Assembly: GCA_011390785.1 (NCBI GenBank)
Contig: JAABRR010000024.1
Location: 18,943 to 82,942, forward strand
Length of the DNA: 64,000 bases
Source: Sphingobacteriia bacterium
GTDB lineage: Bacteria; Bacteroidota; Bacteroidia; Bacteroidales; UBA7960
Direction of reading: 5' to 3'
The first letter of the stretch is position 1. Each line of letters opens with the position of its first letter. The notes beneath the pieces were generated by a model. That model ran no database searches, was not told the DNA's origin, and was given only the letters and a program-made list of their open reading frames with translations. Shown here piece by piece: positions 36,899-46,284 of the stretch. The position numbers were made by a program, and so were the translations under genes.

Positions 36899-37615
36899 CT
36901 ACTTTTCTTCAACCTTATCTTCTTTATTTTGGTAGTAGTCAGGATTCAGATCGACCACCCTGCCACTATCGCAACGAAATATTCTACCCTGAAATTTCTG
37001 AAAGAGTGTATAATCATGAGTTGCCATAAGAATCGCCCTTCCTGTTTTACTGATATCCCGCATTAATTCCATAATACCAACACTGGTTTCCGGATCAAGA
37101 TTTCCTGTTGGCTCATCAGCTAATATTATATCGGGATCGTTTATCAAAGCCCTTGCAATTACCACCCTTTGCTGCTCACCACCCGAAAGTTGATGTGGCA
37201 TTTTAAACCCTTTGGTATGTAAACCCACTTTCTCCATTACGTTTTCCAAACGCTCTTCCATGGCAATTTTATCACGCCAACCAGTAGCATGCATAACAAA
37301 AAGAAGATTTTCGCGAACACTACGATCATTTAAAAGCTGAAAATCCTGAAAGACAATCCCGATTTTTCTCCTTAAAAAAGGTATTTGCTTGTCTTTGAGT
37401 TCATGAAGATTAAACCCTGCTACTTTTGCTTTTCCTTCCACCAAAGGTAAATCGGCATACAATACTTTCATCAGTGAACTTTTCCCACTGCCGGTTCTGC
37501 CGATAAGGTAACAAAATTCACCTCGTTCAACCTGAAGTGTTACTTCTGAAAGAACAAGTTGATTTTTTTGAAAAACAGATACATTATCCAGATCAATGAT
37601 TGTGTCCAATGCCAT
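36899..37615 (-). CDS. ftsE: Cell-division ABC transporter ATPase FtsE
   Basis: A 238-residue ABC ATPase. Walker [10 protein letters not shown] (about residues 39-47), Q-loop VFQDFQLL, signature LSGGEQQR, Walker [13 protein letters not shown], and the H-loop ATHDY are all intact. The sequence [17 protein letters not shown] matches the FtsE type, which with FtsX controls septal peptidoglycan hydrolases. No ftsX gene is in the window, so it is encoded elsewhere, which is common in Bacteroidota. A LolD-like lipoprotein exporter ATPase is the main alternative. Converges with the glycosyltransferase gene. Confidence 0.85.
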   Translation of the reverse strand: MALDTIIDLDNVSVFQKNQLVLSEVTLQVERGEFCYLIGRTGSGKSSLMKVLYADLPLVEGKAKVAGFNLHELKDKQIPFLRRKIGIVFQDFQLLNDRSVRENLLFVMHATGWRDKIAMEERLENVMEKVGLHTKGFKMPHQLSGGEQQRVVIARALINDPDIILADEPTGNLDPETSVGIMELMRDISKTGRAILMATHDYTLFQKFQGRIFRCDSGRVVDLNPDYYQNKEDKVEEK

Positions 37616-37733
37616 AATTAAAATTTTTACAGGGGGTAAAATTACGAAAATTGCCCAACTTGAAACACCACTTTATGGATATTCCCAAAATGAAGAAATT
37701 GAAGAACCAAGCAATAATTCAAGAGAGTAACAC

Positions 37734-38978
37734 TTACTCAGTAAACCTGGGCAGAATAGTTTGGAAAACATCTTCGGTTTGCTCCATAATGTAGTTTTGC
37801 CAGTTTTCTGATTGGGGGTAATACATTTCAAGCAAATCTGCTTTTACTAGCACTGAATCTTCAGCAGACATATAACCGTTATGATATCCCTGGTTTTCAA
37901 GAATCATAATATGGATGGATTTGAGCGAACCCATAGTCTTTTGGCTGTTCAACGTACCATACTCAAAAAGCATTGGATAAAACTCTTTTCCGGGATGACG
38001 AGCAGCCATAAAACCAACAAAATCACCTGTAACAGTATAAAAATTATCAGAATCGCCCCAATCAATAGTATAACCTTCAAAGAGTAATTCCATTCTTATT
38101 TTTTCTTCAGGACTCAATGGATTAGGGAAAAAGTGAAGTTTTCCACGCTCGCCATAGCCTGTGTGCAGGTCAATAGCCAATACTTTTTTATAAGGTTCCA
38201 TGGCAATATCTATAATGGGTTTAAGCTTATCAATCTGTGGTTCGGGATTCATACCCCCAAAATATAATCCTTCGTTAAACTGATATTGCCCTTGTAATAC
38301 TGCCTGTCTTAAAACAGGCATTGATGCTTTTCGTATTTCATTAATGGCTTTAAGAAAGAAAAATCTGTTTCCTATTGAGGATTTATCAACCCTTCCCACC
38401 GGATTGATCAAATCGTAAACTCTCGGGTAGCCTTCATTTTGGGTTTCATATAATCCATTCATAGATGGAGAATTACGATTGAGATCAACATTATTTTCTG
38501 TAACACGCCTTGAATGTTTAAAACCAAAAGGATTAACAGCATGTATTAAAAGTACACCAGTATTTTCCAGCAGTTCGGGGGTTAAAAACTTCTGCATAAA
38601 AAACTTCTGTACTGCCGACCCTACAAATCCTTCTACACCGTGCACCCCAGAACTAAGTATTAATAGATTTGAACTGTCCTTTTGAGCCGGAATATAGCAT
38701 ACATCAACAGTAAGATCATAATCTATTTTTGATGGAACATAGTAGCTGTTTAATGAAACATTTTGAAAGGTTTGGGATAAATCCCTGGTCAAATGTTGAA
38801 AATCGTTGCGCGAATCCTGATAATTATCAGGAAAAAATGCTGTATAGTCTTTAGATACCGGGAAATTATCATCAAATTTCAGATTCGCAAATTGCACTGA
38901 TACGTAATACAGTGTACCTAAAATAATTAAAACCAAGGGAAATATACCCCACCAAAAAATTCGCCTGATTACCTTCAT
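37734..38978 (-). CDS. Membrane-anchored M14-type peptidase (DUF2817)
   Basis: A 414-residue protein starting with a signal-anchor helix (residues about 6-28) and then a zinc carboxypeptidase-like domain of the DUF2817 family. The metal-binding H-x-x-E is in LSSGVHGVEGFVGSA, followed by NPFGFKHSRRVTENNVDLNRN, and the second metal histidine region LAIDLHTGYGERGKLHFF; a glutamate in MLFEYGTL is the expected general base region. It probably trims peptides in the periplasm. The HGVEGF motif separates this family from classic M14 carboxypeptidases. It lies 118 bases upstream of ftsE on the same strand and may be cotranscribed. Confidence 0.85.
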   Translation of the reverse strand: MKVIRRIFWWGIFPLVLIILGTLYYVSVQFANLKFDDNFPVSKDYTAFFPDNYQDSRNDFQHLTRDLSQTFQNVSLNSYYVPSKIDYDLTVDVCYIPAQKDSSNLLILSSGVHGVEGFVGSAVQKFFMQKFLTPELLENTGVLLIHAVNPFGFKHSRRVTENNVDLNRNSPSMNGLYETQNEGYPRVYDLINPVGRVDKSSIGNRFFFLKAINEIRKASMPVLRQAVLQGQYQFNEGLYFGGMNPEPQIDKLKPIIDIAMEPYKKVLAIDLHTGYGERGKLHFFPNPLSPEEKIRMELLFEGYTIDWGDSDNFYTVTGDFVGFMAARHPGKEFYPMLFEYGTLNSQKTMGSLKSIHIMILENQGYHNGYMSAEDSVLVKADLLEMYYPQSENWQNYIMEQTEDVFQTILPRFTE

Positions 38979-39140
38979 TTTCCAAACATTTTAAATTACC
39001 AAGTGATTAAATAAACCTGAAAAACCAGGGATTCTAACGAATCTACCTGGCTTTAATTAACACATGCAGATAAAATCAAAATTAGTTATAAATACTGAAT
39101 AATGATTTTAAGCATTGTGTAAAATAAAAAATATTACACG

Positions 39141-39821
39141 TTAATTCTGCAATTTAAACCTAACAGGAAGAGAAAAACTTACCCGCACAGGCTTTGTGCC
39201 CATTCGCCCGGGAATCCAATTTGGCATATTACTTACAACCCTTATAGCTTCTTCATCACATCCACCTCCAATGCCTCTCAGAATATGCACATTGCTTACA
39301 CTTCCGTCCTTTTCAACAACAAAACCGATAAAAACGGAACCCTGAATACCCAGATCTTTGGCCAACCAGGGATAATTGAGCTCTTTAGACAAATATTGAT
39401 ACAAGGCCTGCAATCCGCCCGGAAACTCAGGCATTACTTCGGCTGTAATCAAAATTTCATCTTCCTTTACTACATCTTCAGGCTTCGAATAATGTTTCAG
39501 TGAGAAATCAGGAACTGATAAATCCGCATAGGCATCAATATCAACGATAAAGTCGGAATCATCAATTAAATCATCGTCTGGGGCAACAACTACATCCTGA
39601 CGATCGGGTAATTTTGGGGGATCCGGGGGTTTGGGAATGGTTAGCTGAATATCTTCATCAAGCCATTCAACAGGACCACCATCAAGCACTATGCTAGTTC
39701 TTTGAAAAACCCGGTATTCAAAAGCCAGAAGCACTGCAACCAATGAAAGACTTAACCCAATCTTAAAGAAGGTTCCTTTCCAGGCTTCTAGATTTGCACG
39801 TTTCGATTTTCGTTTATCCAT
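39141..39821 (-). CDS. TonB-family energy transducer
   Basis: A 226-residue protein with the TonB plan: short basic cytoplasmic start, one membrane helix (residues about 20-42), a periplasmic Pro/Asp-rich linker (IPKPPDPPKLPDRQD), and a C-terminal TonB domain (about 128-224) with MPEFPGGLQALYQYLSKELNYP, GSVFIGFVVEKDGSV and the ending WIPGRMGTKPVRVSFSLPVRFKL. The domain passes proton-motive energy to outer-membrane receptors. No exbB/exbD genes are next to it. Preceded by a 404-base intergenic region. Confidence 0.9.
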   Translation of the reverse strand: MDKRKSKRANLEAWKGTFFKIGLSLSLVAVLLAFEYRVFQRTSIVLDGGPVEWLDEDIQLTIPKPPDPPKLPDRQDVVVAPDDDLIDDSDFIVDIDAYADLSVPDFSLKHYSKPEDVVKEDEILITAEVMPEFPGGLQALYQYLSKELNYPWLAKDLGIQGSVFIGFVVEKDGSVSNVHILRGIGGGCDEEAIRVVSNMPNWIPGRMGTKPVRVSFSLPVRFKLQN

Positions 39822-40225
39822 GATTAAAGAGTTTTAAGGTGAAAACTATATTTTCAAATCTTAACAACTCTTTTTGCGCAAAAAGAATATTTGGATCCTT
39901 ATATCTTTTTAACGTAGTCTCAAATTGCAATATTGTTGAAATTGTAAAAAATGAATAAAAATCAATTTTAGACTATTTTATCATTACATACAGCGAAATT
40001 TAAGAATATTCTAAAAAATGAAATTCCAGAAAAATAAACATCTGCCTAGTTTTTTTAAACGCAAAATACCTTAGTTTGAAAAAAATCCCATAACATTCAT
40101 TTCTTTTAAAAAAATAAAAACCGACAAAATAAAAAATAACGTAATTTAGCATTTCAACAAAGATTTTAAACGCACAAGTCTTTGGAAAAACAAAAACCAT
40201 TTATTCACTAGAAAAAGGAGGAACA
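39822..40225. other. A/T-rich intergenic region between divergent tonB and symporter operon
   Basis: 404 bases, mostly A/T. It must hold the promoters of both flanking transcripts, but no clear TAnnTTTG box stands out. A short palindrome (TTTTTGCGCAAAAA, 39871-39884) lies near the tonB side. It ends in the AGGAGG site of the DUF485 gene. Confidence 0.4.
40216..40221 (+). promoter_or_regulatory. Canonical Shine-Dalgarno site of the DUF485 gene
   Basis: AGGAGG lies 4 bases before the ATG at 40226. A second AGGAGG (40491-40496) lies 7 bases before the symporter ATG at 40504. Such sites are rare in Bacteroidota, and none is seen before the other genes of this window. Confidence 0.7.
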
Positions 40226-40507
40226 ATGTTACACGGACCAGCTGCAAAATTAGGAGTTGATTATGCTTCTAAACAAAAGACACGACTGGGAATTATCCTG
40301 TTTTTTGTTTACGCAATTGTTTACGGAACTTTTGTGGTAATAGGAGTAAATTTTTCTGACACGATGGCAATTAAAGTAATAGCCGGCCTTAACCTGGCTG
40401 TAGTTTACGGCATGGGGCTAATCATTCTGGCGGCTGTTATGGGTTATGTTTATAACCATTTTTGCACCTATCTGGAAGATAAAATGGAAAAGGAGGCCGA
40501 AAAATGA
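40226..40507 (+). CDS. DUF485 membrane protein (YjcH-like), symporter partner
   Basis: A 93-residue protein with two membrane helices (residues about 21-41 and 54-79), the layout of the DUF485/YjcH family. Members sit directly before acetate-type symporters (ActP) and are taken to be accessory subunits. Here its stop overlaps the symporter start in ATGA (40504-40507), which points to coupled translation and equal amounts. The N-terminus GPAAKLGVDYASKQKTRLGIILFFVYAIVYGTFV is typical. The last 14 residues are highly charged. It opens a four-gene operon. Confidence 0.87.
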   Translation: MLHGPAAKLGVDYASKQKTRLGIILFFVYAIVYGTFVVIGVNFSDTMAIKVIAGLNLAVVYGMGLIILAAVMGYVYNHFCTYLEDKMEKEAEK

Positions 40508-42402
40508 CATACGAGATATCCATTTGGGCAATATTAATATTTATGGTATTTGTTGCCGCAGTTCTGGGCTTATCTTTCTATTTTGGAGCCAAAACCAAAT
40601 CAGCCGCAAGCTATTATGCCGCAGGAGGTAACATTCATTGGGGCGTAAATGGCATTGCATTTGCCGGAGACTATCTTTCAGCAGCATCTTTTCTGGGTAT
40701 TTCAGGCATGATTGCCTATGCCGGATACGATGGTTTTATCTACTCAATAGGTTATCTCGCCGGATGGGTAGTGGCGTTGTTCCTTGTTGCCGAACCCCTG
40801 AAACGTTTAGGTAAATTTACCTTTACCGACGCTCTTGATTCTAAATTTAATTCGAGGGCTATTAAGCTCACCGCATCCATCAGTACACTTATTGTTTCTA
40901 TCTTTTACCTGATACCGCAGATGGTAGGTGCCGGCGATCTGGTAGTACCTCTTTTAGGTCTTCCTCACTGGGCCGGCGTAGTGATTGTTGGTGTAATCGT
41001 TATCTATATTGTTGCAACCGCTGGTATGACATCAACAACCTTTGTTCAGTTTATCAAGGGGGCCTTGCTGATCATTTTTTCCACCATACTTACTGTTTAC
41101 ATTATTAACAACGGATTTAACCTAAAGCCTGCCGAAGATTATCATGAGTTTGCCACCATAGGAGCTACTGTTGACAACGGACAAATAACCGCCATTAACA
41201 ATGCTTCTTACACCCTAAAAGGGCAGGCAGAAGGAGCTGATAAAACCTTTGCTGTACTTTCAAAAGATGGGTATGACAGCTGGTTTAAGCTGGAAACCAA
41301 TGAAGATGGCAGTTATTATCTTACCGAAGCTCTGAGCATTACCAATACTGCATCTGGCGAAGTACTTTATAATGGAGCCCCAAAAACTGAAAACCGCTTT
41401 TACCAGGTGGGGCATTTTAGTAAAATTGTACATAAAGGTAATGAAGTAGGAGAAACCGGGCCATTGGGACCACTGGAATTTCTTAGCACTCTTGAGGCCA
41501 GCGAAGTGGTTATATTCAGTAAAGCCAATCTTAATTTCAACAATGACTATGTTACGGTCTATTATCAAAACCCAACTTCAGGTTCCGATGTGTTGAAACC
41601 TGGCTTACTACTTAAAGTGGGCGATGATGGCAATATCTGGGATAAGATGAATTTCCTTTCTCTGATGCTGGCACTTTTCTTTGGCACTTCTGCCCTACCC
41701 CATATTTTAATACGTTATTATACAGTGCCCAGCCAACGTGCTGCACGTAAATCAACCATTGTAGCCATTGCTGCTATAGGCTTTTTCTACATACTCACAT
41801 TGTATATGGGTTTAGGTGCTATGGTAGGTGGAGTTATTGATGTGGAAAGCAGCAATATGTCGAGTCCTTTGCTCGCCAAATCGTTTGGAATAGGAATCTT
41901 CTCTATTATTTCGGCCATTGCCTTTGCTACCGTACTTGGTACCGTGAGTGGGCTTATTGTGGCCTCTTCAGGAGCCATTGCCCACGACTTTGTTGACATG
42001 TATCTTAAGGTAGAAATGACCGACCAACAAAAAGTACGGGCTGGTAAAATTGCCGCATTTGGTGTTGGGCTGTTTGCCATATTGCTGGGTATAGTTTTTA
42101 AAGGGATGAACGTATCTTTCCTTGTGGGACTTGCTTTTGCAGTAGCTGCATCAGCTAATCTTCCTTCAATTCTGGCAGTAATATTCTGGAAGAAAACTAC
42201 ATCCAAAGGTATTGCGGCATCTATTACAACCGGTATTCTCTCTTCGGTAATCATCATTCTGCTATCACCCAGCATGTTCGAAAGATATGGTCTGTTAAAA
42301 AGTGATGCCATCATACCGCTCGATAACCCCGGGATAATTTCCATACCCCTGGCCTTTATTGTATTAATTGTGGTTAGTTTATTAACTCAGAAAAAAGTAT
42401 AA
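40504..42402 (+). CDS. ActP-like sodium:acetate/solute symporter with a large inserted loop
   Basis: A 632-residue Na+-coupled symporter of the SSS family, acetate-permease branch. Family marks: YYAAGGNIHWGVNGIAFAGDYLSAASFLGISGMIAYAGYDG near the start (given as a region, residues about 36-80), DALDSKFNSRAIKLTASISTL, a FFGTSALPHILIRYYTVPSQRAARKS segment, and late helices with ATVLGTVSGLIVASSGAIAHDF. Between helices, residues about 203-375 form a Gly/Asn/Thr-rich hydrophilic insert, likely folded beta structure outside the membrane; E. coli ActP (549 residues) has a far shorter loop. Coupled to DUF485 upstream and followed after 8 bases by the phosphoesterase gene. Substrate probably acetate or another short carboxylate. 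Confidence 0.85.
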   Translation: MTYEISIWAILIFMVFVAAVLGLSFYFGAKTKSAASYYAAGGNIHWGVNGIAFAGDYLSAASFLGISGMIAYAGYDGFIYSIGYLAGWVVALFLVAEPLKRLGKFTFTDALDSKFNSRAIKLTASISTLIVSIFYLIPQMVGAGDLVVPLLGLPHWAGVVIVGVIVIYIVATAGMTSTTFVQFIKGALLIIFSTILTVYIINNGFNLKPAEDYHEFATIGATVDNGQITAINNASYTLKGQAEGADKTFAVLSKDGYDSWFKLETNEDGSYYLTEALSITNTASGEVLYNGAPKTENRFYQVGHFSKIVHKGNEVGETGPLGPLEFLSTLEASEVVIFSKANLNFNNDYVTVYYQNPTSGSDVLKPGLLLKVGDDGNIWDKMNFLSLMLALFFGTSALPHILIRYYTVPSQRAARKSTIVAIAAIGFFYILTLYMGLGAMVGGVIDVESSNMSSPLLAKSFGIGIFSIISAIAFATVLGTVSGLIVASSGAIAHDFVDMYLKVEMTDQQKVRAGKIAAFGVGLFAILLGIVFKGMNVSFLVGLAFAVAASANLPSILAVIFWKKTTSKGIAASITTGILSSVIIILLSPSMFERYGLLKSDAIIPLDNPGIISIPLAFIVLIVVSLLTQKKV

Positions 42403-42410
42403 CAACACCC

Positions 42411-43151
42411 ATGAAGATGGCCCTGGTAACCGACATCCACGAAGATATCGCCAACCTTGAAAGAGCATTCAAAGTTATCGATGATCAGAAATGCGATATA
42501 GTGGTTTGCCTGGGTGACATTACGGGTTACAGCCCCTTGTTTTATCTACATCAGCCTGATGCCAACGCATGTATTGACCTGCTCAGGCAAAAGGCTGATG
42601 TTGTTATTGCCGGCAACCATGATTTATTTACCTGTGGGCGACTTCCCTCCTATCACCATGAAAAAAATGTACCTGAAAACTGGTACGAACTTTCTCTGGA
42701 AGAACGTATCAAAGTTGCCCGCAACAAAATATGGTTGTACCTGGATGAGATTGTCCCTGAGTTGACACCTGAAAATAATTCTTTTCTAAAAAGCATCAAT
42801 GAGTGGGAAATTCTGGAAGAAGGAAATAAAAAATATCTTTTTACCCATTTTTTTCGTCCCGATATGTCAGGTATGGCAAGATGGTTTCCCTTTCACAGCC
42901 TTGAAATAAAAGAACATTTTCGTTTTATGAAAAGTCTCGGTTGTTCTTTGGCTTTTGTAGGTCATAAACACCCCCCTGCGCCCATTCGCATCAACCGGCT
43001 TTTTTGGTCTAAACCCGATGACGAAACCATCCGTATAAAAAATTACCACAAAGCCATTATTTGTCCGGCCATTACCAATGGAAGATTTCCGGGCAGTTTT
43101 ATTACTTTTGACACACACAATCAGGTTATCGAAACCCATCCGGTTTTCTAA
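42411..43151 (+). CDS. Calcineurin-like metallophosphoesterase
   Basis: A 246-residue cytoplasmic phosphoesterase. The metal-binding motifs are complete: DIH (residues 8-10), GDITG (about 36-40), GNHD (about 69-72), a histidine in THFFRP, and the final GHKHPP (about 185-190). It follows the symporter after 8 bases and precedes the Cache/nucleotidyltransferase gene by 11, so all four genes are one transcript. The family includes phosphodiesterases, nucleotidases and protein phosphatases. In this setting it might reverse a nucleotidyl or phosphate modification made by the downstream protein (inference). Confidence 0.85.
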   Translation: MKMALVTDIHEDIANLERAFKVIDDQKCDIVVCLGDITGYSPLFYLHQPDANACIDLLRQKADVVIAGNHDLFTCGRLPSYHHEKNVPENWYELSLEERIKVARNKIWLYLDEIVPELTPENNSFLKSINEWEILEEGNKKYLFTHFFRPDMSGMARWFPFHSLEIKEHFRFMKSLGCSLAFVGHKHPPAPIRINRLFWSKPDDETIRIKNYHKAIICPAITNGRFPGSFITFDTHNQVIETHPVF

Positions 43152-43162
43152 AATTATCCGTC

Positions 43163-46048
43163 ATGGAAAAACACCGTTTCTTCTATCGCATCCTGCTACC
43201 CTCAATGGGTGCCATACTCCTTTTCCTGGGCGCCATGTATCTTTTTGTGATACCCAGCTATCGCGAAAATCTTATGGATAAAAAGCGGGAAACCATTCGC
43301 GAGCTTACCAATACTGCCTGGAGTGTGCTGCATAATATTGACAGTCTTAATTACGAACCTTCCTTAATTGATGCACAGAGCGATGCTGCCAGAATAATCG
43401 AAAATATGAGGTATGGTGAACAACAAAAAGACTATTTCTGGATAACCGATACTACCCCTTTAATGATCATGCACCCTTATCGGCCGCAACTTAACGGCCA
43501 AAACCTTTCTGATTATTCCGATCCGGAAGGAAAAAAGTTTTTTGTGGAAATAGCCGAATTGGTCAAAAAATCGGGCGATGGATACATAGACTACAAATGG
43601 CAATGGAAAGATGATAGTTTGATGGTAGTACCCAAACTTTCCTACGTAAAACTATATGAACCCTGGGGTTGGATCATTGGAACAGGCATTTACGTGGAAG
43701 ATGTGCAGCGTGAAATTTCGGCCATTACCCGGAAAGTAGTTTGGATTTCGATTTTTATTACCCTCTTAATCGGGCTGGTAATTATTTACCTTGCCCGGCG
43801 CAACTACCTGGCAGAACTTCTTGAAAAACAAGCTCTTGAAAAGCAGCGTGAAACCATGGAGAAGTACAAAAAACTGGTGGAAGCTTCTTCTGACGGTGTG
43901 TTGATGACTATGAATGGTGAGATAGTTTACTGCAATCCTTTCCTGATGAGCCTGATGGGCTTTGATCCCGCACAAACCGATGAGAAAGACTCAAAACTTA
44001 ACAACCGACTCAACTGCTTTTTCCAAATAAAAAACCAGACTAATGATGAAATTAAATCATCAAGTGGTGGAGAAATCGTTAAAGAACAGGAGGTAAAGAA
44101 ACAAAACGGCGAAATTGCCAACGTAATTATAACCCGCTCAAAATTTGATCTGGAAGAAAAAAAGGGTTTCATCTACACGGTAAAAGATGTGTCGCGTCAT
44201 AAAGATGTAGAACGGGAACTAGACATGAGCATGGAAAAATTCAAATCCATTGCCGATATGATGAACCTGGGCATTTTCCGCTGTACAATGGGGCGGCAGG
44301 CCAATTTCGTTGAGATTAATAAAAAAGCCCTGAAGCTATTGGGTTATACTTCCCTGAAAGAATTGCAGGAATTGCAGGTACCAGAGCTATTTCATGAGCG
44401 TGATGAGAAAAAAGAAGTAATTAAAGCTATCAGTGAAAGTCTTTCCATCAAAGATCGCCTTCTCCATATCAAAAAGGGCGATGGAAGCATTGTGCCCGTA
44501 TTGGTTTCTTTGTTTCCGGTAAAAGACCTTCACAACCGGTCTGTTTATTTCGATGGCATTTTGATGGATGCCTACGAACATCTTAGTCGCGATGTAAGTT
44601 TTGACAAAACACCCGTTCAGTTTTCGGCCAGCATACTGCTAAAACCGGTAAAAGACTTCATCTCAGAATCCATTGTATGTGAAATGATTACTCCGGTAAG
44701 CGTTGTTTCACGACTAATGACCATGCAAAACGTTGACATTGCTCTTCTTACAACAGAAAACAAACAGGTTACAGGGATTATCACCCACCGCGATATTAGC
44801 CGCAGATTGGTTTCAAAAAATCTGAACCCCGAAATTGCTGTATCAGAAATAATGAGTGCACCCGTTGTAAGCGTTTCTGATCAGGATTTGGTGGTAGATG
44901 CTTTTAGCAAAATGATGGAGCATAAAATCTCTTATGTGGCTATTTACAAGGGAAACCAGCAACCATCAGGATATATAAGCCTACTGGCTTTGTCTGAGCT
45001 TCGACGCAATACACCTGAGTACATCATTCACAATATCAAAAAATCAACATCGGTTGACGAAGTAAAACTATTGATGCAACAAGTACCTGCCATGATCAGC
45101 AATCTGGTAGAAACCGGTACAGGCTCTACCACCACAGGCAAACTTATTAGTCGTATTTCCGATACCATTACAGAAAAGTTCATCACTCAAAGCATCTCTC
45201 AAATCGGAGAGCCCCCTTGTCCTTTTGTTTTTCTTGCATTAGGAAGTGAAGGGCGTAAGGAGCAAACTCTTACAACAGATCAGGATAATGCCATTGTTTT
45301 CCTGCAACCCCAGTCAGAAGAATGGGAACAAAACCGGAAGTATTTTCTTGAACTTGGCAAAAAAGTTTGTACCATGCTTGATAAAGCAGGCTATCCCTTT
45401 TGTGATGGAGGTATTATGGCTATGAATCCGCAATGGTGTCTGAGCCTCACCGAAACACAAAAACTTGTTTCAGCCTGGATTGAGACCCCAAACCCCGTAG
45501 AATTACTAAACACCGGGATTTTCTTTGACTTCCGTCCTGTGTATGGCGATTTCGCCATCGCCAGCCAATTGCAGCACTATTGCCTTGAACAGGCCCGCGA
45601 TAAAGCCATTTTCCTATACAACCTGGTTCAAAACACCATGACCATAAAAATAAAAACATCTGTTTTGAGCAAAACCGCCTTCAGTACTTCCGACAAAAAA
45701 GAAGATTTGCTGAACATCAAAGAACCCCTTATGGCTATTACTTCCATTGTGCGACTGTGGGCGCTGAAATTTGGTGTAAGTGAAAAAAATACCCTTGAAA
45801 GACTGCTGGCACTGCAAACCATGAACCTTATGCCTTCCGCCTTTACAGAAGAATTTAGCCAGGCTATCAGGTACCTTACACACCTGCGCGTAAGAAATCA
45901 GTTGCAAAACATTGAAAACGGAGAGAAACCATCCAACCTGATTCATCCCGCCAGCCTTGCCGAAATAGATCGCATCATGCTGAAAAAAATCTTTTCTGCC
46001 ATCACTAATCATCAGGCACGGCTGGGCACTGAGTTTCGGGTAATATAA
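43163..46048 (+). CDS. Membrane sensor with Cache, two PAS, CBS pair and DUF294 nucleotidyltransferase
   Basis: A 961-residue protein. Order: membrane helix (about 9-30); extracytoplasmic Cache domain (about 35-180) with YFWITDTTPLMIMHPYRP and WGWIIGTGIYVEDV; second helix (about 193-212); coiled linker; PAS 1 (about 233-350, ASSDGVLMTMNGEIVYCN); PAS 2 (about 360-470, MNLGIFRC); two CBS motifs (about 500-620, with TGIITHRDISRRLV and IMSAPVVSVSDQDLVVDAF); then the DUF294 nucleotidyltransferase with GSEGRKEQTLTTDQDNA (about 694-710), where G-S and the D-x-D metal pair match the GlnD-type active site; and the DUF294 C-terminal helical domain. It has no kinase or cyclase domain. Last gene of the symporter operon. 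Confidence 0.85.
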   Translation: MEKHRFFYRILLPSMGAILLFLGAMYLFVIPSYRENLMDKKRETIRELTNTAWSVLHNIDSLNYEPSLIDAQSDAARIIENMRYGEQQKDYFWITDTTPLMIMHPYRPQLNGQNLSDYSDPEGKKFFVEIAELVKKSGDGYIDYKWQWKDDSLMVVPKLSYVKLYEPWGWIIGTGIYVEDVQREISAITRKVVWISIFITLLIGLVIIYLARRNYLAELLEKQALEKQRETMEKYKKLVEASSDGVLMTMNGEIVYCNPFLMSLMGFDPAQTDEKDSKLNNRLNCFFQIKNQTNDEIKSSSGGEIVKEQEVKKQNGEIANVIITRSKFDLEEKKGFIYTVKDVSRHKDVERELDMSMEKFKSIADMMNLGIFRCTMGRQANFVEINKKALKLLGYTSLKELQELQVPELFHERDEKKEVIKAISESLSIKDRLLHIKKGDGSIVPVLVSLFPVKDLHNRSVYFDGILMDAYEHLSRDVSFDKTPVQFSASILLKPVKDFISESIVCEMITPVSVVSRLMTMQNVDIALLTTENKQVTGIITHRDISRRLVSKNLNPEIAVSEIMSAPVVSVSDQDLVVDAFSKMMEHKISYVAIYKGNQQPSGYISLLALSELRRNTPEYIIHNIKKSTSVDEVKLLMQQVPAMISNLVETGTGSTTTGKLISRISDTITEKFITQSISQIGEPPCPFVFLALGSEGRKEQTLTTDQDNAIVFLQPQSEEWEQNRKYFLELGKKVCTMLDKAGYPFCDGGIMAMNPQWCLSLTETQKLVSAWIETPNPVELLNTGIFFDFRPVYGDFAIASQLQHYCLEQARDKAIFLYNLVQNTMTIKIKTSVLSKTAFSTSDKKEDLLNIKEPLMAITSIVRLWALKFGVSEKNTLERLLALQTMNLMPSAFTEEFSQAIRYLTHLRVRNQLQNIENGEKPSNLIHPASLAEIDRIMLKKIFSAITNHQARLGTEFRVI

Positions 46049-46284
46049 AATCTAATTGTAAGTCTTTTAAATAGTGTTTTTTTGAGCCAGGAGATTGGAC
46101 TCGCGAGAATATATCAGTGCTTCTGCTGAATCATATTGAGTTTGCAACCATATCAGAATTCGATTTTACAGAGTCATAAAAAATTAATATCGAATATTCA
46201 CAATAAAAGGAATCTAAATCTTACCATGGCTTGATTGGTCTGAAAGGCATATCTTTGTCCCTAAGAAAACAAACTTTATCCTTC

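Noticed and set aside
41787..42344. Reverse ORF of 185 codons opposite the symporter
   Set aside because: Antisense to conserved symporter helices, no family likeness.
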